From JAHFLF01 sp964560145 (GTDB taxonomy: Bacteria > Patescibacteriota > Minisyncoccia > UBA6257 > 1-14-0-10-44-23), in the NCBI GenBank assembly GCA_964560145.1, contig CAZLKS010000001.1:1-57560 (forward strand): 57,560 nucleotides of DNA, read 5' to 3'. Below, piece by piece: positions 48,530 through 55,922 of this stretch. The stretch's first letter is position 1; each line of letters starts with the position of its first letter. Made by a program: the position numbers and the translations under genes. A model generated the notes under the pieces. It was not told the DNA's origin and did not search any database. It saw nothing but the letters and a program-made list of their open reading frames with translations.

Positions 48530-49545
48530 GTTGCAAGTATGTAATTGAATAATTTTTCGCCGTCTGTCAGGGCATTGTATGCTTTTAGTCCAAGGGCCCG
48601 TTCTACGAACGAAACCCCAACACTATTGTCGGTTACCGGCCCCGAAACGACATTGAGAGGCGTACCAATTTGGGCGCACAACTCTCCGAGTTTAAGAGCG
48701 CCAACAGGATCGTGTGCGCAGCCAACATGCGCTACGATGTTTTGTTGTATCTCAGCGTCTTTGAGGATATCCATGACTCCATATTCACCAAGCAAACCAT
48801 CGCCAAATTCAACAACGATATAATCAGGCTTAAGGGCGCTCAAATAACTAATCGCTCCCTTGGTTATGGCGACTGTTCTAGTGCTGTCTGCGGTTGAAGA
48901 ATATCCGGCGTCCGTAAAACTCACGGTATTTTTTGCGCCATGATCTTTCATGTTTTCCGTATCTTTCATTGCAGAGACTCCGGCGACTTTAGCAGCAAAA
49001 ATCTTAAATCCGTGCCTATTCCCGTATTTGATGATCTCAGAAGCAGCTGAGGTCTTGCCGACATTCATGCAGGTCCCACTAATCACGATTAATGGGGCGG
49101 ATGCGGTCAATCTTTCCTGCTCAGCAAATAACCGGCCAACTTTTATGTTAAGAGCTTGTCCATCTCGCTCAATTTGTCCTAGCACTTTGACGCGCAGGGC
49201 ATGCCCTACTTCGGAAACATTTTCGCTGGTGCAGATGCCAGCAACGCCTCCCATATTAAGCACGTTGATAATATCGCCTACCGCAAGACTTTTCGGCACC
49301 TCGCCCACAAAACCCTTAAGAGCGCGCCGATTGCCGAGCGCGACCGCGATGATATCCCCTTTTTGGAGTTTCGACATACGGCCAGAAACCAGCTCAAGCT
49401 GATTATAAATTTTCTTATCCTCTAAAACTTCAACGACAAGAACCGCTCCCTCTACAGCGGTAATGGTTTCCGTAACCGCTACTTCGGGAATGAGTGAAAG
49501 ATTTTTTGTGACGGAAGAAATTTTATCTAAGGTGTATTGTTTCAT
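48514..49545 (-). CDS. P-loop protein of the arginine operon (DUF1611-like); candidate glutamate N-acyltransferase
   Basis: A 343-residue protein. The N-terminal half (about 1-145) is strand-rich; the C-terminal half is a P-loop domain with Walker A VISGTCMNVGKTSA, a dethiobiotin synthetase/MobB-like fold, and a Walker B-like IVVEFGDGLLGEYG. The architecture recalls DUF1611, a family that (from memory) includes a D-glutamate N-acetyltransferase. It is co-translated with neighbours on both sides (ATGA with the carbamoyltransferase, overlap with argC). The operon otherwise lacks an enzyme for step 1, glutamate N-acylation, which makes this gene the main candidate. Family assignment is tentative. 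Confidence 0.5.
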   Translation of the reverse strand: MKQYTLDKISSVTKNLSLIPEVAVTETITAVEGAVLVVEVLEDKKIYNQLELVSGRMSKLQKGDIIAVALGNRRALKGFVGEVPKSLAVGDIINVLNMGGVAGICTSENVSEVGHALRVKVLGQIERDGQALNIKVGRLFAEQERLTASAPLIVISGTCMNVGKTSAASEIIKYGNRHGFKIFAAKVAGVSAMKDTENMKDHGAKNTVSFTDAGYSSTADSTRTVAITKGAISYLSALKPDYIVVEFGDGLLGEYGVMDILKDAEIQQNIVAHVGCAHDPVGALKLGELCAQIGTPLNVVSGPVTDNSVGVSFVERALGLKAYNALTDGEKLFNYILATCLKK

Positions 49546-50564
49546 AAGAGTGAATGTATAATTGCCATCTGCGCCCACATCCGGTTTTCGGCCTCATCAA
49601 TGATGAGAGAACGCGGACTGTCGAGCACTTCATCGCTGACTTCAACATTGCGACGCACAGGAAGACAATGCATGAAATAAGCGTTGTTAGTAAGCTTCAT
49701 CTTTTCGTTAGTGAGCATCCAATCCTTGAATTGACTCCGGTAAGCGGCTTCGTCCTCCCAATCGCCGAAAAACTTTAGCGACGCCCAGCTTTTTGCCACT
49801 ACCACATCCGCGCCGAATAGAGCTTTTTTCTGATCATTCGTTATACTCACACTCCCTCCACTTTCAATAGCCTTATTTTTAGCGATTTCAATAACCTCAG
49901 GATCCAATTCGAATCCAGACGGACAGGTAAGCACTACATCCATACCGAATATCGATGGCAGGAGCAGCTGTGAGTGCGGAGTAGCAAGTGGCAAAGGTTT
50001 AATATGTGGCGCCCAAGTGAGTACATATTTTTTCTTAGCTACTGAACCAAATTGCTCTGTCATAGTGAGCATATCCGCCATCGCCTGGCATGGATGATGC
50101 ATATTTGATTCCATGTTAATGACCGGCTTATCTGCATACTTAGCAAGTTGTTGAATCGGCTGATCAGTTCGCAATTCGCTCCATGGAGATTGGGGCAGAA
50201 CACTTCCAGATCGGGTAATCAGTTCGCATTTTCGGAGGCCGATAAGATCGCTGTATCGCGATAGTACCCGCGCTGCTTCACTAATATGCTCTTGAGTATC
50301 TCCATTCATCACTGCCCCCTCTTTATATTCGAATTGCCAACTGTCGGAAGCCGAGATCACATTCACGGCTCCGGACAGTTTGTGCATACCACTTTCGAAC
50401 GATAGTCGAGTGCGGAGCGAAGAATTGGCAAATATAAGCGTCAAAATTTTGTCGCTATATTTAGGAATGTTCTTGCCAGCCTTATATTGCAGGGCAAGAT
50501 CAATCATCGCTTTCAATTCGGACTGAGAAAATTCCAAGCCGGATATAAAATCTTTTTTATTCAT
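49542..50564 (-). CDS. argF': N-acetylornithine (acylornithine) carbamoyltransferase
   Basis: A 340-residue transcarbamylase. The carbamoyl-phosphate loop is FANSSLRTRLSFESGM; the pattern FEYKEGAVMNGDTQEHISEA with ARVLSRYSDLIGLR is close to the Xanthomonas acetylornithine enzyme rather than to ordinary OTC. Also seen are NMESNMHHPCQAMADMLTM, KYVLTWAPHIKPLPLATPHS and HCLPVRRNVEVSD. It would make N-acylcitrulline from N-acylornithine, so deacylation must follow. It overlaps argG by 8 bp; ATG 50564 is chosen. Confidence 0.85.
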   Translation of the reverse strand: MNKKDFISGLEFSQSELKAMIDLALQYKAGKNIPKYSDKILTLIFANSSLRTRLSFESGMHKLSGAVNVISASDSWQFEYKEGAVMNGDTQEHISEAARVLSRYSDLIGLRKCELITRSGSVLPQSPWSELRTDQPIQQLAKYADKPVINMESNMHHPCQAMADMLTMTEQFGSVAKKKYVLTWAPHIKPLPLATPHSQLLLPSIFGMDVVLTCPSGFELDPEVIEIAKNKAIESGGSVSITNDQKKALFGADVVVAKSWASLKFFGDWEDEAAYRSQFKDWMLTNEKMKLTNNAYFMHCLPVRRNVEVSDEVLDSPRSLIIDEAENRMWAQMAIIHSLL

Positions 50565-51750
50565 GTTGTTTCCGGAATGCATTAATGCTTTCAAGCCCAT
50601 AAATCGAACAGAATCCTTTCGCGTCTGCCCCGCTCCAGCCAGTTGCCTCTTCACCATATGTACCCATAGCCTTGTCCAGTAGAGAGTGCTGACTTGATAG
50701 CGACACGACAGCGATAGTTCCTAGATGCAAGCGAAGAGTCACCTCGCCGGTTACGAATGCGCTCGCACGATCAAAGAGGGCTTCCAGATCCCTTGCCAGA
50801 GGTTCGTAATATAAACCATCGTGGATCAAATCGCCGTATAGCGTACCAAGCATATTTTTCCAGAACAGCTGCTTCGATGTCAGAACAATTTTTTCCAATT
50901 CTTGATGCGCCTTGATAAGTATCTTGACTCCAGGTGCCTCGAATGCAATCCGCCCCTTCAGACCGATAATCGTTGTGCCAATGTGGTAGTCCTTGCCGAA
51001 CCCGTGTGCTGCTCCAAGATGATTTAGATCGGTAATAATCTGTACGCCGGTAAGCGATTTGCCGTTAAGATGGCTTGGTAGGCCTTTATCAAAACGCAAA
51101 GTGATAACTTCGGGTTTCCCATTGACCTTTTTCAGGCTCGCAACTGTAGGAAAAATTTCCTCCGGAATTTCATTCTGAGTTCCCTTAGTTTCTTTCCCTC
51201 CGATCGTAGTACCAAGCAAGCCGATATTAATGGAGTAATCCTTGCTCACTTTGTTAACAGTAAAATTCTTTTGCGTAAGATAACTGATCTCTTGCGCACG
51301 GGTTAACCCAGCATCGCGAATAGGCGCAATAATATTTACGCCCGGCAAAAGCGCCCTTAGCGCGACATCAAAACGCACCTGGTCATTACCGGCTCCTGTT
51401 GAGCCATGCGCAATAACCATAGTCTTTTCTTTCTTGGCTATATCTATTAAAGACTCTGCAATAACAGTCCGTTCAGGTCCTACGCATGCAGGATATACGC
51501 CGCCCTTCAAATAATTTGCCTTGATAATATAAGCCGCAAATTTTTTGTATAATGTCGCTTGCGCGTCAATTTCATAATGCTTTACACTGCCGAATGTCTT
51601 AGCGGTTTTTTTGATCGCAGCAAGCTGTGCCGGAGTAAAACCGCCCGTATTAACGGTTACAGTTATTACTTGATATCCCTGCTCTGCAAGATATGGAATG
51701 CAAAAGCTAGTATCAAGGCCTCCGGAAAATGCCAGAATGATTTTTTTCAT
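50557..51750 (-). CDS. argG: argininosuccinate synthase
   Basis: A 397-residue ATP-dependent ligase joining citrulline and aspartate. The PP-loop is LAFSGGLDTSFCI at the N-terminus, with AHGSTGAGNDQVRF and SKDYSINIG later. It is the first gene of the operon, directly behind the T-box terminator, so it and all downstream genes are under T-box control. No strong ribosome binding site precedes its ATG. Confidence 0.95.
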   Translation of the reverse strand: MKKIILAFSGGLDTSFCIPYLAEQGYQVITVTVNTGGFTPAQLAAIKKTAKTFGSVKHYEIDAQATLYKKFAAYIIKANYLKGGVYPACVGPERTVIAESLIDIAKKEKTMVIAHGSTGAGNDQVRFDVALRALLPGVNIIAPIRDAGLTRAQEISYLTQKNFTVNKVSKDYSINIGLLGTTIGGKETKGTQNEIPEEIFPTVASLKKVNGKPEVITLRFDKGLPSHLNGKSLTGVQIITDLNHLGAAHGFGKDYHIGTTIIGLKGRIAFEAPGVKILIKAHQELEKIVLTSKQLFWKNMLGTLYGDLIHDGLYYEPLARDLEALFDRASAFVTGEVTLRLHLGTIAVVSLSSQHSLLDKAMGTYGEEATGWSGADAKGFCSIYGLESINAFRKQHE

Positions 51751-51770
51751 GATTTTTTAGTGTGTTTTTA

Positions 51771-51840
51771 AAAATAAAAAAACTCTCGTTCAATTCACTA
51801 ACCTAGTCTCAAGACTATAGTTAATGAAGGAACGAGAGTT
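51771..51840 (-). terminator. T-box regulated intrinsic terminator
   Basis: On the minus strand ACTCTCGTTCCTTCATTAAC pairs with GTTAGTGAATTGAACGAGAG, followed by a T-run, immediately before argG. The 5' arm directly abuts the T-box antiterminator sequence, as needed for switching. Confidence 0.85.
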
Positions 51841-52135
51841 TTCTCGTGGTACCATCCTCCTTTGCGGCTGCCTCATAGCAACTGCCTTAGCCAGTTCGGC
51901 CCGATCTATCGGGATTAAACTGTGGTGTGTGATAACGGACACCGTGCCGGCGACGCCTCATTCTGCTAACGAGCAGATTTTTCGGCTGCGATCCTTGATT
52001 TGGGCGCGTTCATCAGCATGTTGCCGTCGGGCTTGCAGCTACCCCGACTTGCAGAGACACATGTGCCGATTACTATTCCCAGGACCTTTCGTTTGATTTG
52101 AAAAGAACGTACCACGAGTAAATCATAGTCTCGCG
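51771..52135 (-). promoter_or_regulatory. T-box riboswitch, apparent Arg specifier (CGC)
   Basis: On the minus strand the leader contains a Stem I (GGTCCT...AGGATC base, AATAGTAA on the 5' side of the specifier loop), GAACGCG on the 3' side with CGC as the probable specifier codon (arginine), and the T-box AGGATGGTACCACG at about 51844-51857. UGGU in it would pair with an uncharged ACCA end. An intrinsic terminator follows, then argG. Uncharged tRNA-Arg should favour antitermination and turn on the operon. The specifier assignment is by inspection. Confidence 0.82.
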
Positions 52136-52139
52136 TCAT

Positions 52140-52145
52140 TGTCAA
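52140..52145 (-). promoter_or_regulatory. -35 box for the T-box transcript
   Basis: TTGACA on the minus strand, upstream of the leader. A good -10 at 17-bp spacing is not obvious; TATGAT lies closer (12 bp). Confidence 0.4.
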
Positions 52146-52164
52146 GGGCGCTGTCCGACCCGAA

Positions 52165-52644
52165 TTATAATGCAATCTTTTTGTTCGGCAGAGCCTCTAA
52201 AATTTTACCGATATCCTCTGTTGCTATCTCAATAGTTTTCTCGGTTGGCCCGGGCGAGAAGATAAACTTTTCAGTAGTGTATAGCTTCGGGTCAACAATC
52301 ATTGTAATTTCCGCTGGATACCCGAATGGGATTGCACAATAGGGCTCGCATCCAGTTTTTTCCTTAAGCTCATCCTGGGAGGCTACTGATATTTTTGTAC
52401 CGAGAATTTCTTTGAGTTGATCAAAATTGGCCTTCTCGCCCTGAATGGTAATCAACATGAAATAGCGCCCATCTTTGCCCTTGAGGAACAAACTCTTACT
52501 TTCTGTACCAGTTAAACCAAATTGCTTTCTGACCTTCTCGGCTGTTTCATAACTCAATACTGGCTCCGAGCTACACTCTTTATAAGTAATGCCTAAGTCA
52601 GTAAAAATTTTAATATTTGCAAGATATAAATCTTGAGTTGTCAT
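52165..52644 (-). CDS. ybaK: YbaK/ProX-type aminoacyl-tRNA deacylase
   Basis: A 159-residue protein of the YbaK/EbsC/ProX family, which hydrolyses mischarged tRNAs in trans. The YbaK core is seen in TGTESKSLFLKGKDGRYFML (with the conserved Lys), VASQDELKEKTGCEPYCAIP and FGYPAEITMIVDPKLYTT. It lies just upstream of the arg T-box on the same strand but probably has its own promoter. Confidence 0.85.
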   Translation of the reverse strand: MTTQDLYLANIKIFTDLGITYKECSSEPVLSYETAEKVRKQFGLTGTESKSLFLKGKDGRYFMLITIQGEKANFDQLKEILGTKISVASQDELKEKTGCEPYCAIPFGYPAEITMIVDPKLYTTEKFIFSPGPTEKTIEIATEDIGKILEALPNKKIAL

Positions 52645-52665
52645 ATAGAAAATATAGCATATTTC

Positions 52666-53979
52666 TTAGGCTAATATTCTTACTTGCTTGTCCGCAAACA
52701 CAATCTTACTATTGAGTGTCGCTAGTAATTCTCTTTTCTCGTGATCGCTCCCCTGCTGCAAGATGTATTTTGCAAAGTTCCGGATATCAACATCGCGTTG
52801 ATCGGATCGTTTCTCTTTGATGCCCATCACTCCGCGCATAAATCTTCGGTTACGCGCCACCTCCTCATCAAATTGTTTCCGTAAGCCTGATTCGTTTAGG
52901 TCGAGCTTATCAATCAACTCAATAATCTGCTCGATCAATCGATCCTCGCGGATGTAACCGCACTTACACTCCTTGTCCCGGCTCTTGGTGCAGCCATAGT
53001 AGACATAGCGGTGAATGTTGCCATTCTGCTGGGTTTTAATCCGCTCGGTGGCGCAAATCCCCGATCCACAAAGGCCACACGTCATCACGCGCGTGAAAGC
53101 GAACTCATGGCTGCCCATTGGCGACAGTTCGCTACGCACTAATTTCTGACGTACTCGCTCAAACAAATCCTTAGTAATCAGCGGAGTATGCCTGCCTTTG
53201 TAAATCTTGCCGCTCTTTTTAGGGTATTCAAATTCTCCATAGTAGAAAATGCTATTCAGGATGATATAGACATTGCTGAGGGTGAGCGGCTTGCCGCTCT
53301 TAGTTTTAAAACCTGTTTCGCAGAGCCAACGGTAGACTCTTTTGCCGCTTGCACCTTCATTGCCGACCATCTCAAACATCCGCTTGATTATGGGTGCACG
53401 CGGCTCATCTACTATTACCTCGCACTTCTTGCTTCTGTCGGGATGATTAAGATAACCAGTAGGAGCTGGTGCGGGCCAAAGTCCAGCCTCGCATCGCGCT
53501 CGTAAACCACGTTTGACGTTGATCCGCTTGTTGTCGTTTTCCAACTTTGCTTGGCTACCCAGGATCATTAGCAAAAATTTCTCATTCGGATTGTCGGTAA
53601 ATCTCTGGCTGAAAGTCCTGATCTCTACGAGAAGTTTCTGATCCATTAAATCTACAAGTGCTCCGAGGTCACCAGCATTACGGCTCAACCTATCCGGAGC
53701 CCACGTTAGCAGACCATTAAACTTCGCTGCTCGCAGATCATTCAGTAAACTATTAAATACTTCGCGTTGCCCTACTGCCTTCGCAGAGTGGCTCTCGCGC
53801 CGTATCTCGACTACATCTAACCCGTCGCGTTGCGCGATCTGGAGCATCTCCTTGATCTGACTATCAATAGAGAGTGCCTGTTTTTCGTCCTGCTCGGTCG
53901 ACTTCCTTGCGTACAGACAGTACTTCACCGGGATGACCTGCTGAGCGCTGCCCGGCTGCGCCGTTACTTGTGTATTCAT
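52666..53979 (-). CDS. large serine recombinase
   Basis: A 437-residue site-specific recombinase. The resolvase catalytic domain is at about 20-165 (CLYARKSTEQDEKQALSIDS with the nucleophilic Ser in ARKS, TWAPDRLSRNAGDLGALVDL). A recombinase domain follows (GLRARCEAGLWPAPAPTGYL) and a zinc ribbon (CGLCGSGICA ... CTKSRDKECKC). Such enzymes integrate phages and mobile islands. It stands next to a diversity-generating retroelement, so it may mobilise it; att sites were not found by eye. Confidence 0.92.
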   Translation of the reverse strand: MNTQVTAQPGSAQQVIPVKYCLYARKSTEQDEKQALSIDSQIKEMLQIAQRDGLDVVEIRRESHSAKAVGQREVFNSLLNDLRAAKFNGLLTWAPDRLSRNAGDLGALVDLMDQKLLVEIRTFSQRFTDNPNEKFLLMILGSQAKLENDNKRINVKRGLRARCEAGLWPAPAPTGYLNHPDRSKKCEVIVDEPRAPIIKRMFEMVGNEGASGKRVYRWLCETGFKTKSGKPLTLSNVYIILNSIFYYGEFEYPKKSGKIYKGRHTPLITKDLFERVRQKLVRSELSPMGSHEFAFTRVMTCGLCGSGICATERIKTQQNGNIHRYVYYGCTKSRDKECKCGYIREDRLIEQIIELIDKLDLNESGLRKQFDEEVARNRRFMRGVMGIKEKRSDQRDVDIRNFAKYILQQGSDHEKRELLATLNSKIVFADKQVRILA

Positions 53980-54005
53980 ATACACCAATCAATGACGCAA
54001 CCGGC

Positions 54006-55016
54006 CTAGGGAGTCCAGGACCCATCAGTTGGTAACTTTAAATACTCCGAGGTTAGGCCATATGCATTACCATGAGTCAAAAGCCCTCGATACGAAGCGA
54101 CGGTCCCTTCGGTTGGGTGTATATTCAAACGCCGCACCATCCTATTCTTACTCGACGTCCGAAATACGCGATGTTCCGGAAAGTGCACCCAACCGAGAAA
54201 ATCTACACCGGAAGCAACGGTTTTCATAAACAATTTATTTGGATGCAACTCAAGCTTTAACCGCTCAGTTAAAAATTCTCTGATCTGAGGAATTAAGCCT
54301 TCCAACCAAAGACGATCGTCCGACAAAAATACAAAATCATCTGCATACCGGATGTAGTATTTTGCTTTCAGCTCATGCTTCACGAACTGGTCGAACTCGT
54401 TCATGTAGATATTAACCAGCAATTGGCTCGTCAAGTTACCAAGCGGGAGTCCGACGCGCGTCTTACCAGCAGTCGAGAAACTATCGAGTACCTGCCCTAA
54501 AAGCCAAAGAATATCTTTGTCCGGAATAACACGCGCCAAAATTCCAAGAAGAACCTCTTGATCAACGCTGGCGAAAAATTTACGGATATCACATTTCAGA
54601 ATCCATGCCGTGCGGTGGTAGTTGCGAGTAGCTTTGCGTGAAAATTCTTTGAACCTATCCAGCGCCTTATGCGTCCCTTTGTCTAAACGGCAGGAGTAGG
54701 AATCAAAAATAAAGTGCTTATCAAAATATGGATACGAAATTCTATGGATCGCGTGATGCAATAAGCGGTCTCTGACTCCTGATTTATGAATATCGCGCGG
54801 CTTGGGATCAGAAATCTTAAAGTGCCGATAACTGCCGTGTCGGTATGTTTTATTTGCTAAATCGGTTCGGAGTGCTAGGATGTTGTCCATTAGGTGCAAG
54901 GAGAACTCCTGCACGTCGCGCTTAGCCCGCTTGCCACTGACAAATTCCCGCCAAGCCGCTAACAAATTTTCAACACTAATAATATCCTCATATTTATGAG
55001 CGAGCTGCCTTTGCAA
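54006..55016 (-). CDS. reverse transcriptase of a diversity-generating retroelement
   Basis: A 336-residue reverse transcriptase. Motifs are YIRYADDFVFLSDD (catalytic YADD), WILKCDIRKFFASVD (motif A Asp), GLPLGNLTSQLLVNIYMNEF (the DGR-type LGNxxSQ motif) and GVDFLGWVHFP. The catalytic core is short, as usual for DGR enzymes, which copy the TR RNA with adenine mutagenesis. The start is a TTG behind AGGAG. Upstream on the same strand lie TR and the target gene; avd is encoded on the other strand between TR and this gene. Confidence 0.95.
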   Translation of the reverse strand: MQRQLAHKYEDIISVENLLAAWREFVSGKRAKRDVQEFSLHLMDNILALRTDLANKTYRHGSYRHFKISDPKPRDIHKSGVRDRLLHHAIHRISYPYFDKHFIFDSYSCRLDKGTHKALDRFKEFSRKATRNYHRTAWILKCDIRKFFASVDQEVLLGILARVIPDKDILWLLGQVLDSFSTAGKTRVGLPLGNLTSQLLVNIYMNEFDQFVKHELKAKYYIRYADDFVFLSDDRLWLEGLIPQIREFLTERLKLELHPNKLFMKTVASGVDFLGWVHFPEHRVFRTSSKNRMVRRLNIHPTEGTVASYRGLLTHGNAYGLTSEYLKLPTDGSWTP

Positions 55017-55031
55017 TCCACTCCTATAAAG

Positions 55032-55041
55032 CCCCCCCCCC
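55032..55041. repeat. C10 homopolymer between divergent RT and avd
   Basis: Ten C in a row (G on the RT strand) in the short interval between the RT start (55016) and the avd start (55051). It is a candidate slippage site and also a possible assembly-error site. Confidence 0.8.
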
Positions 55042-55050
55042 GTCGGAAAT

Positions 55051-55407
55051 TTGAGTATTCTGCAACATTTAGTTAGTTGTTACAAGCTCTGGCATGAGCT
55101 CAAAATCCATATCAAAAAATCCTCCAAATATACCTTGGGAGAAAAAATCGACTGTGCTTTCTTGGAAACGCTTGAGTTGGTATTCATAGCTCAATATTTG
55201 CAAAAAGAACAAAAGCTGCCGGCGCTGCAAAAAGCAAACACTAAATTCGATACGCTGAAATTTTTCCTTTCGGTGCTGTGGGAGGTAAAAGACATTGAAA
55301 CCAAACATTACGTAATGCTTTCGGAAAAACTAGCCATTATAGGCAGAATGCTAGGAGGATGGCTGCGGCGATTTGACGCCGCAGCCCCACCTGCCATGAA
55401 GAAGTAG
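55051..55407 (+). CDS. avd: DGR accessory variability determinant (Avd)
   Basis: A 118-residue protein forming the four-helix barrel of the Avd/bAvd family, related to the S23 intervening-sequence family. Signature segments are SSKYTLGEKIDCAFLETLEL, NTKFDTLKFFLSVLWEVKDI and LSEKLAIIGRMLGGWLRR, which closely match the conserved GRMLGGW end. Avd binds the RT and the TR RNA and is needed for cDNA synthesis in known DGRs. It starts with TTG, runs on the + strand opposite to RT and target, and ends 3 nt before TR. Confidence 0.88.
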   Translation: MSILQHLVSCYKLWHELKIHIKKSSKYTLGEKIDCAFLETLELVFIAQYLQKEQKLPALQKANTKFDTLKFFLSVLWEVKDIETKHYVMLSEKLAIIGRMLGGWLRRFDAAAPPAMKK

Positions 55408-55410
55408 TTG

Positions 55411-55539
55411 CGAGAGAGACGAACTGCCCGTTGCGGTTGACGTTGTTGTCGAACCAGTTGTAGTTGCAGTTGAAGCCGTCCTCGTTGCGGATGACGTACC
55501 ACGCATAGACGTTGCCGTTCTGCGGGTTGCGCCAGCGTT
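55411..55539 (-). other. DGR template repeat (TR)
   Basis: 129 bp aligned without gaps to the variable repeat 55931-56059. On the minus (coding) strand it is rich in AAC codons and would encode RWRNPQNGNVYAWYVIRNED, then GFNCNYNWFDNNVNRNGQFV and SL. By hand count it has 33 adenines on that strand, 18 of which differ in VR, while none of the other 96 bases differ. The first 20 bp (55411-55430) are unchanged and form the counterpart of the initiation site. Confidence 0.93.
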
Positions 55540-55814
55540 GTACCGCGTCCCTCCTATAACACCATCTGTTGATTGCTCTTCGGATTGAATCGAACTCCGC
55601 ATCTTAAATGCGATAGGGCGCGGCACCAAGTAGTTCAATCATGTATGAAAGCGTGCCAAGCGGCGCTTGCCGAAAGTTATTAAAACCCGAAGCAACTCTG
55701 CGCGTAGCGGCTTTAGAATTCGGCCACGAGAAGCCCTCGCTGGCACAGTGCCAAGAAGAACCGCGCGTTGTCGCCTACTATCCGTTCATTAGTATACAAT
55801 ATTTAAAACGTGAA

Positions 55815-55847
55815 CGGCCCCTGAACGAGCGAGTCGTTCAGGGGCCG
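55815..55847 (-). terminator. perfect 14-bp hairpin after the target gene
   Basis: CGGCCCCTGAACGA / TCGTTCAGGGGCCG with a 5-nt loop. On the minus strand a moderately T-rich stretch follows (CACGTTTTAAATA), so it may terminate target transcription and also act as a DNA cruciform. Confidence 0.8.
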
Positions 55848-55865
55848 GAAACTTGCGGGTTCCGA

Positions 55866-55910
55866 GTGGCCAGGGATACCAGGGTCCGAAGACCGAGGCA
55901 CCCTGGCCAC
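55866..55910 (-). promoter_or_regulatory. hairpin next to the DGR initiation site
   Basis: GTGGCCAGGG / CCCTGGCCAC, a perfect 10-bp stem around a 25-nt loop, 20 bp past the end of VR. Known DGRs have a cruciform a few bases downstream of the initiation site that stimulates retrohoming; this hairpin is a candidate. Confidence 0.6.
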
Positions 55911-55922
55911 CGAAGAACCGAA

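Larger units (their letters stand above)
55540..55922. other. TR-VR interval with two hairpins
   Basis: No convincing gene. It contains two perfect hairpins just 3' of the target gene (listed separately) and otherwise unassigned sequence. A + strand ORF beginning at 55641 has a protein-like first part (about 50 residues) but then runs across the hairpins and antisense to the target gene, so I do not call it. Confidence 0.5.

Noticed and set aside
51824..52175. Small ORFs in the argG leader on either strand
   Set aside because: They overlap the T-box elements and the terminator; no conserved protein features and no ribosome sites.
55351..55638. Minus-strand ORF covering the template repeat
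   Set aside because: It is a Thr/Ser-rich frame created by the AAC-rich TR in another reading register; TR is expected to be non-coding RNA template.
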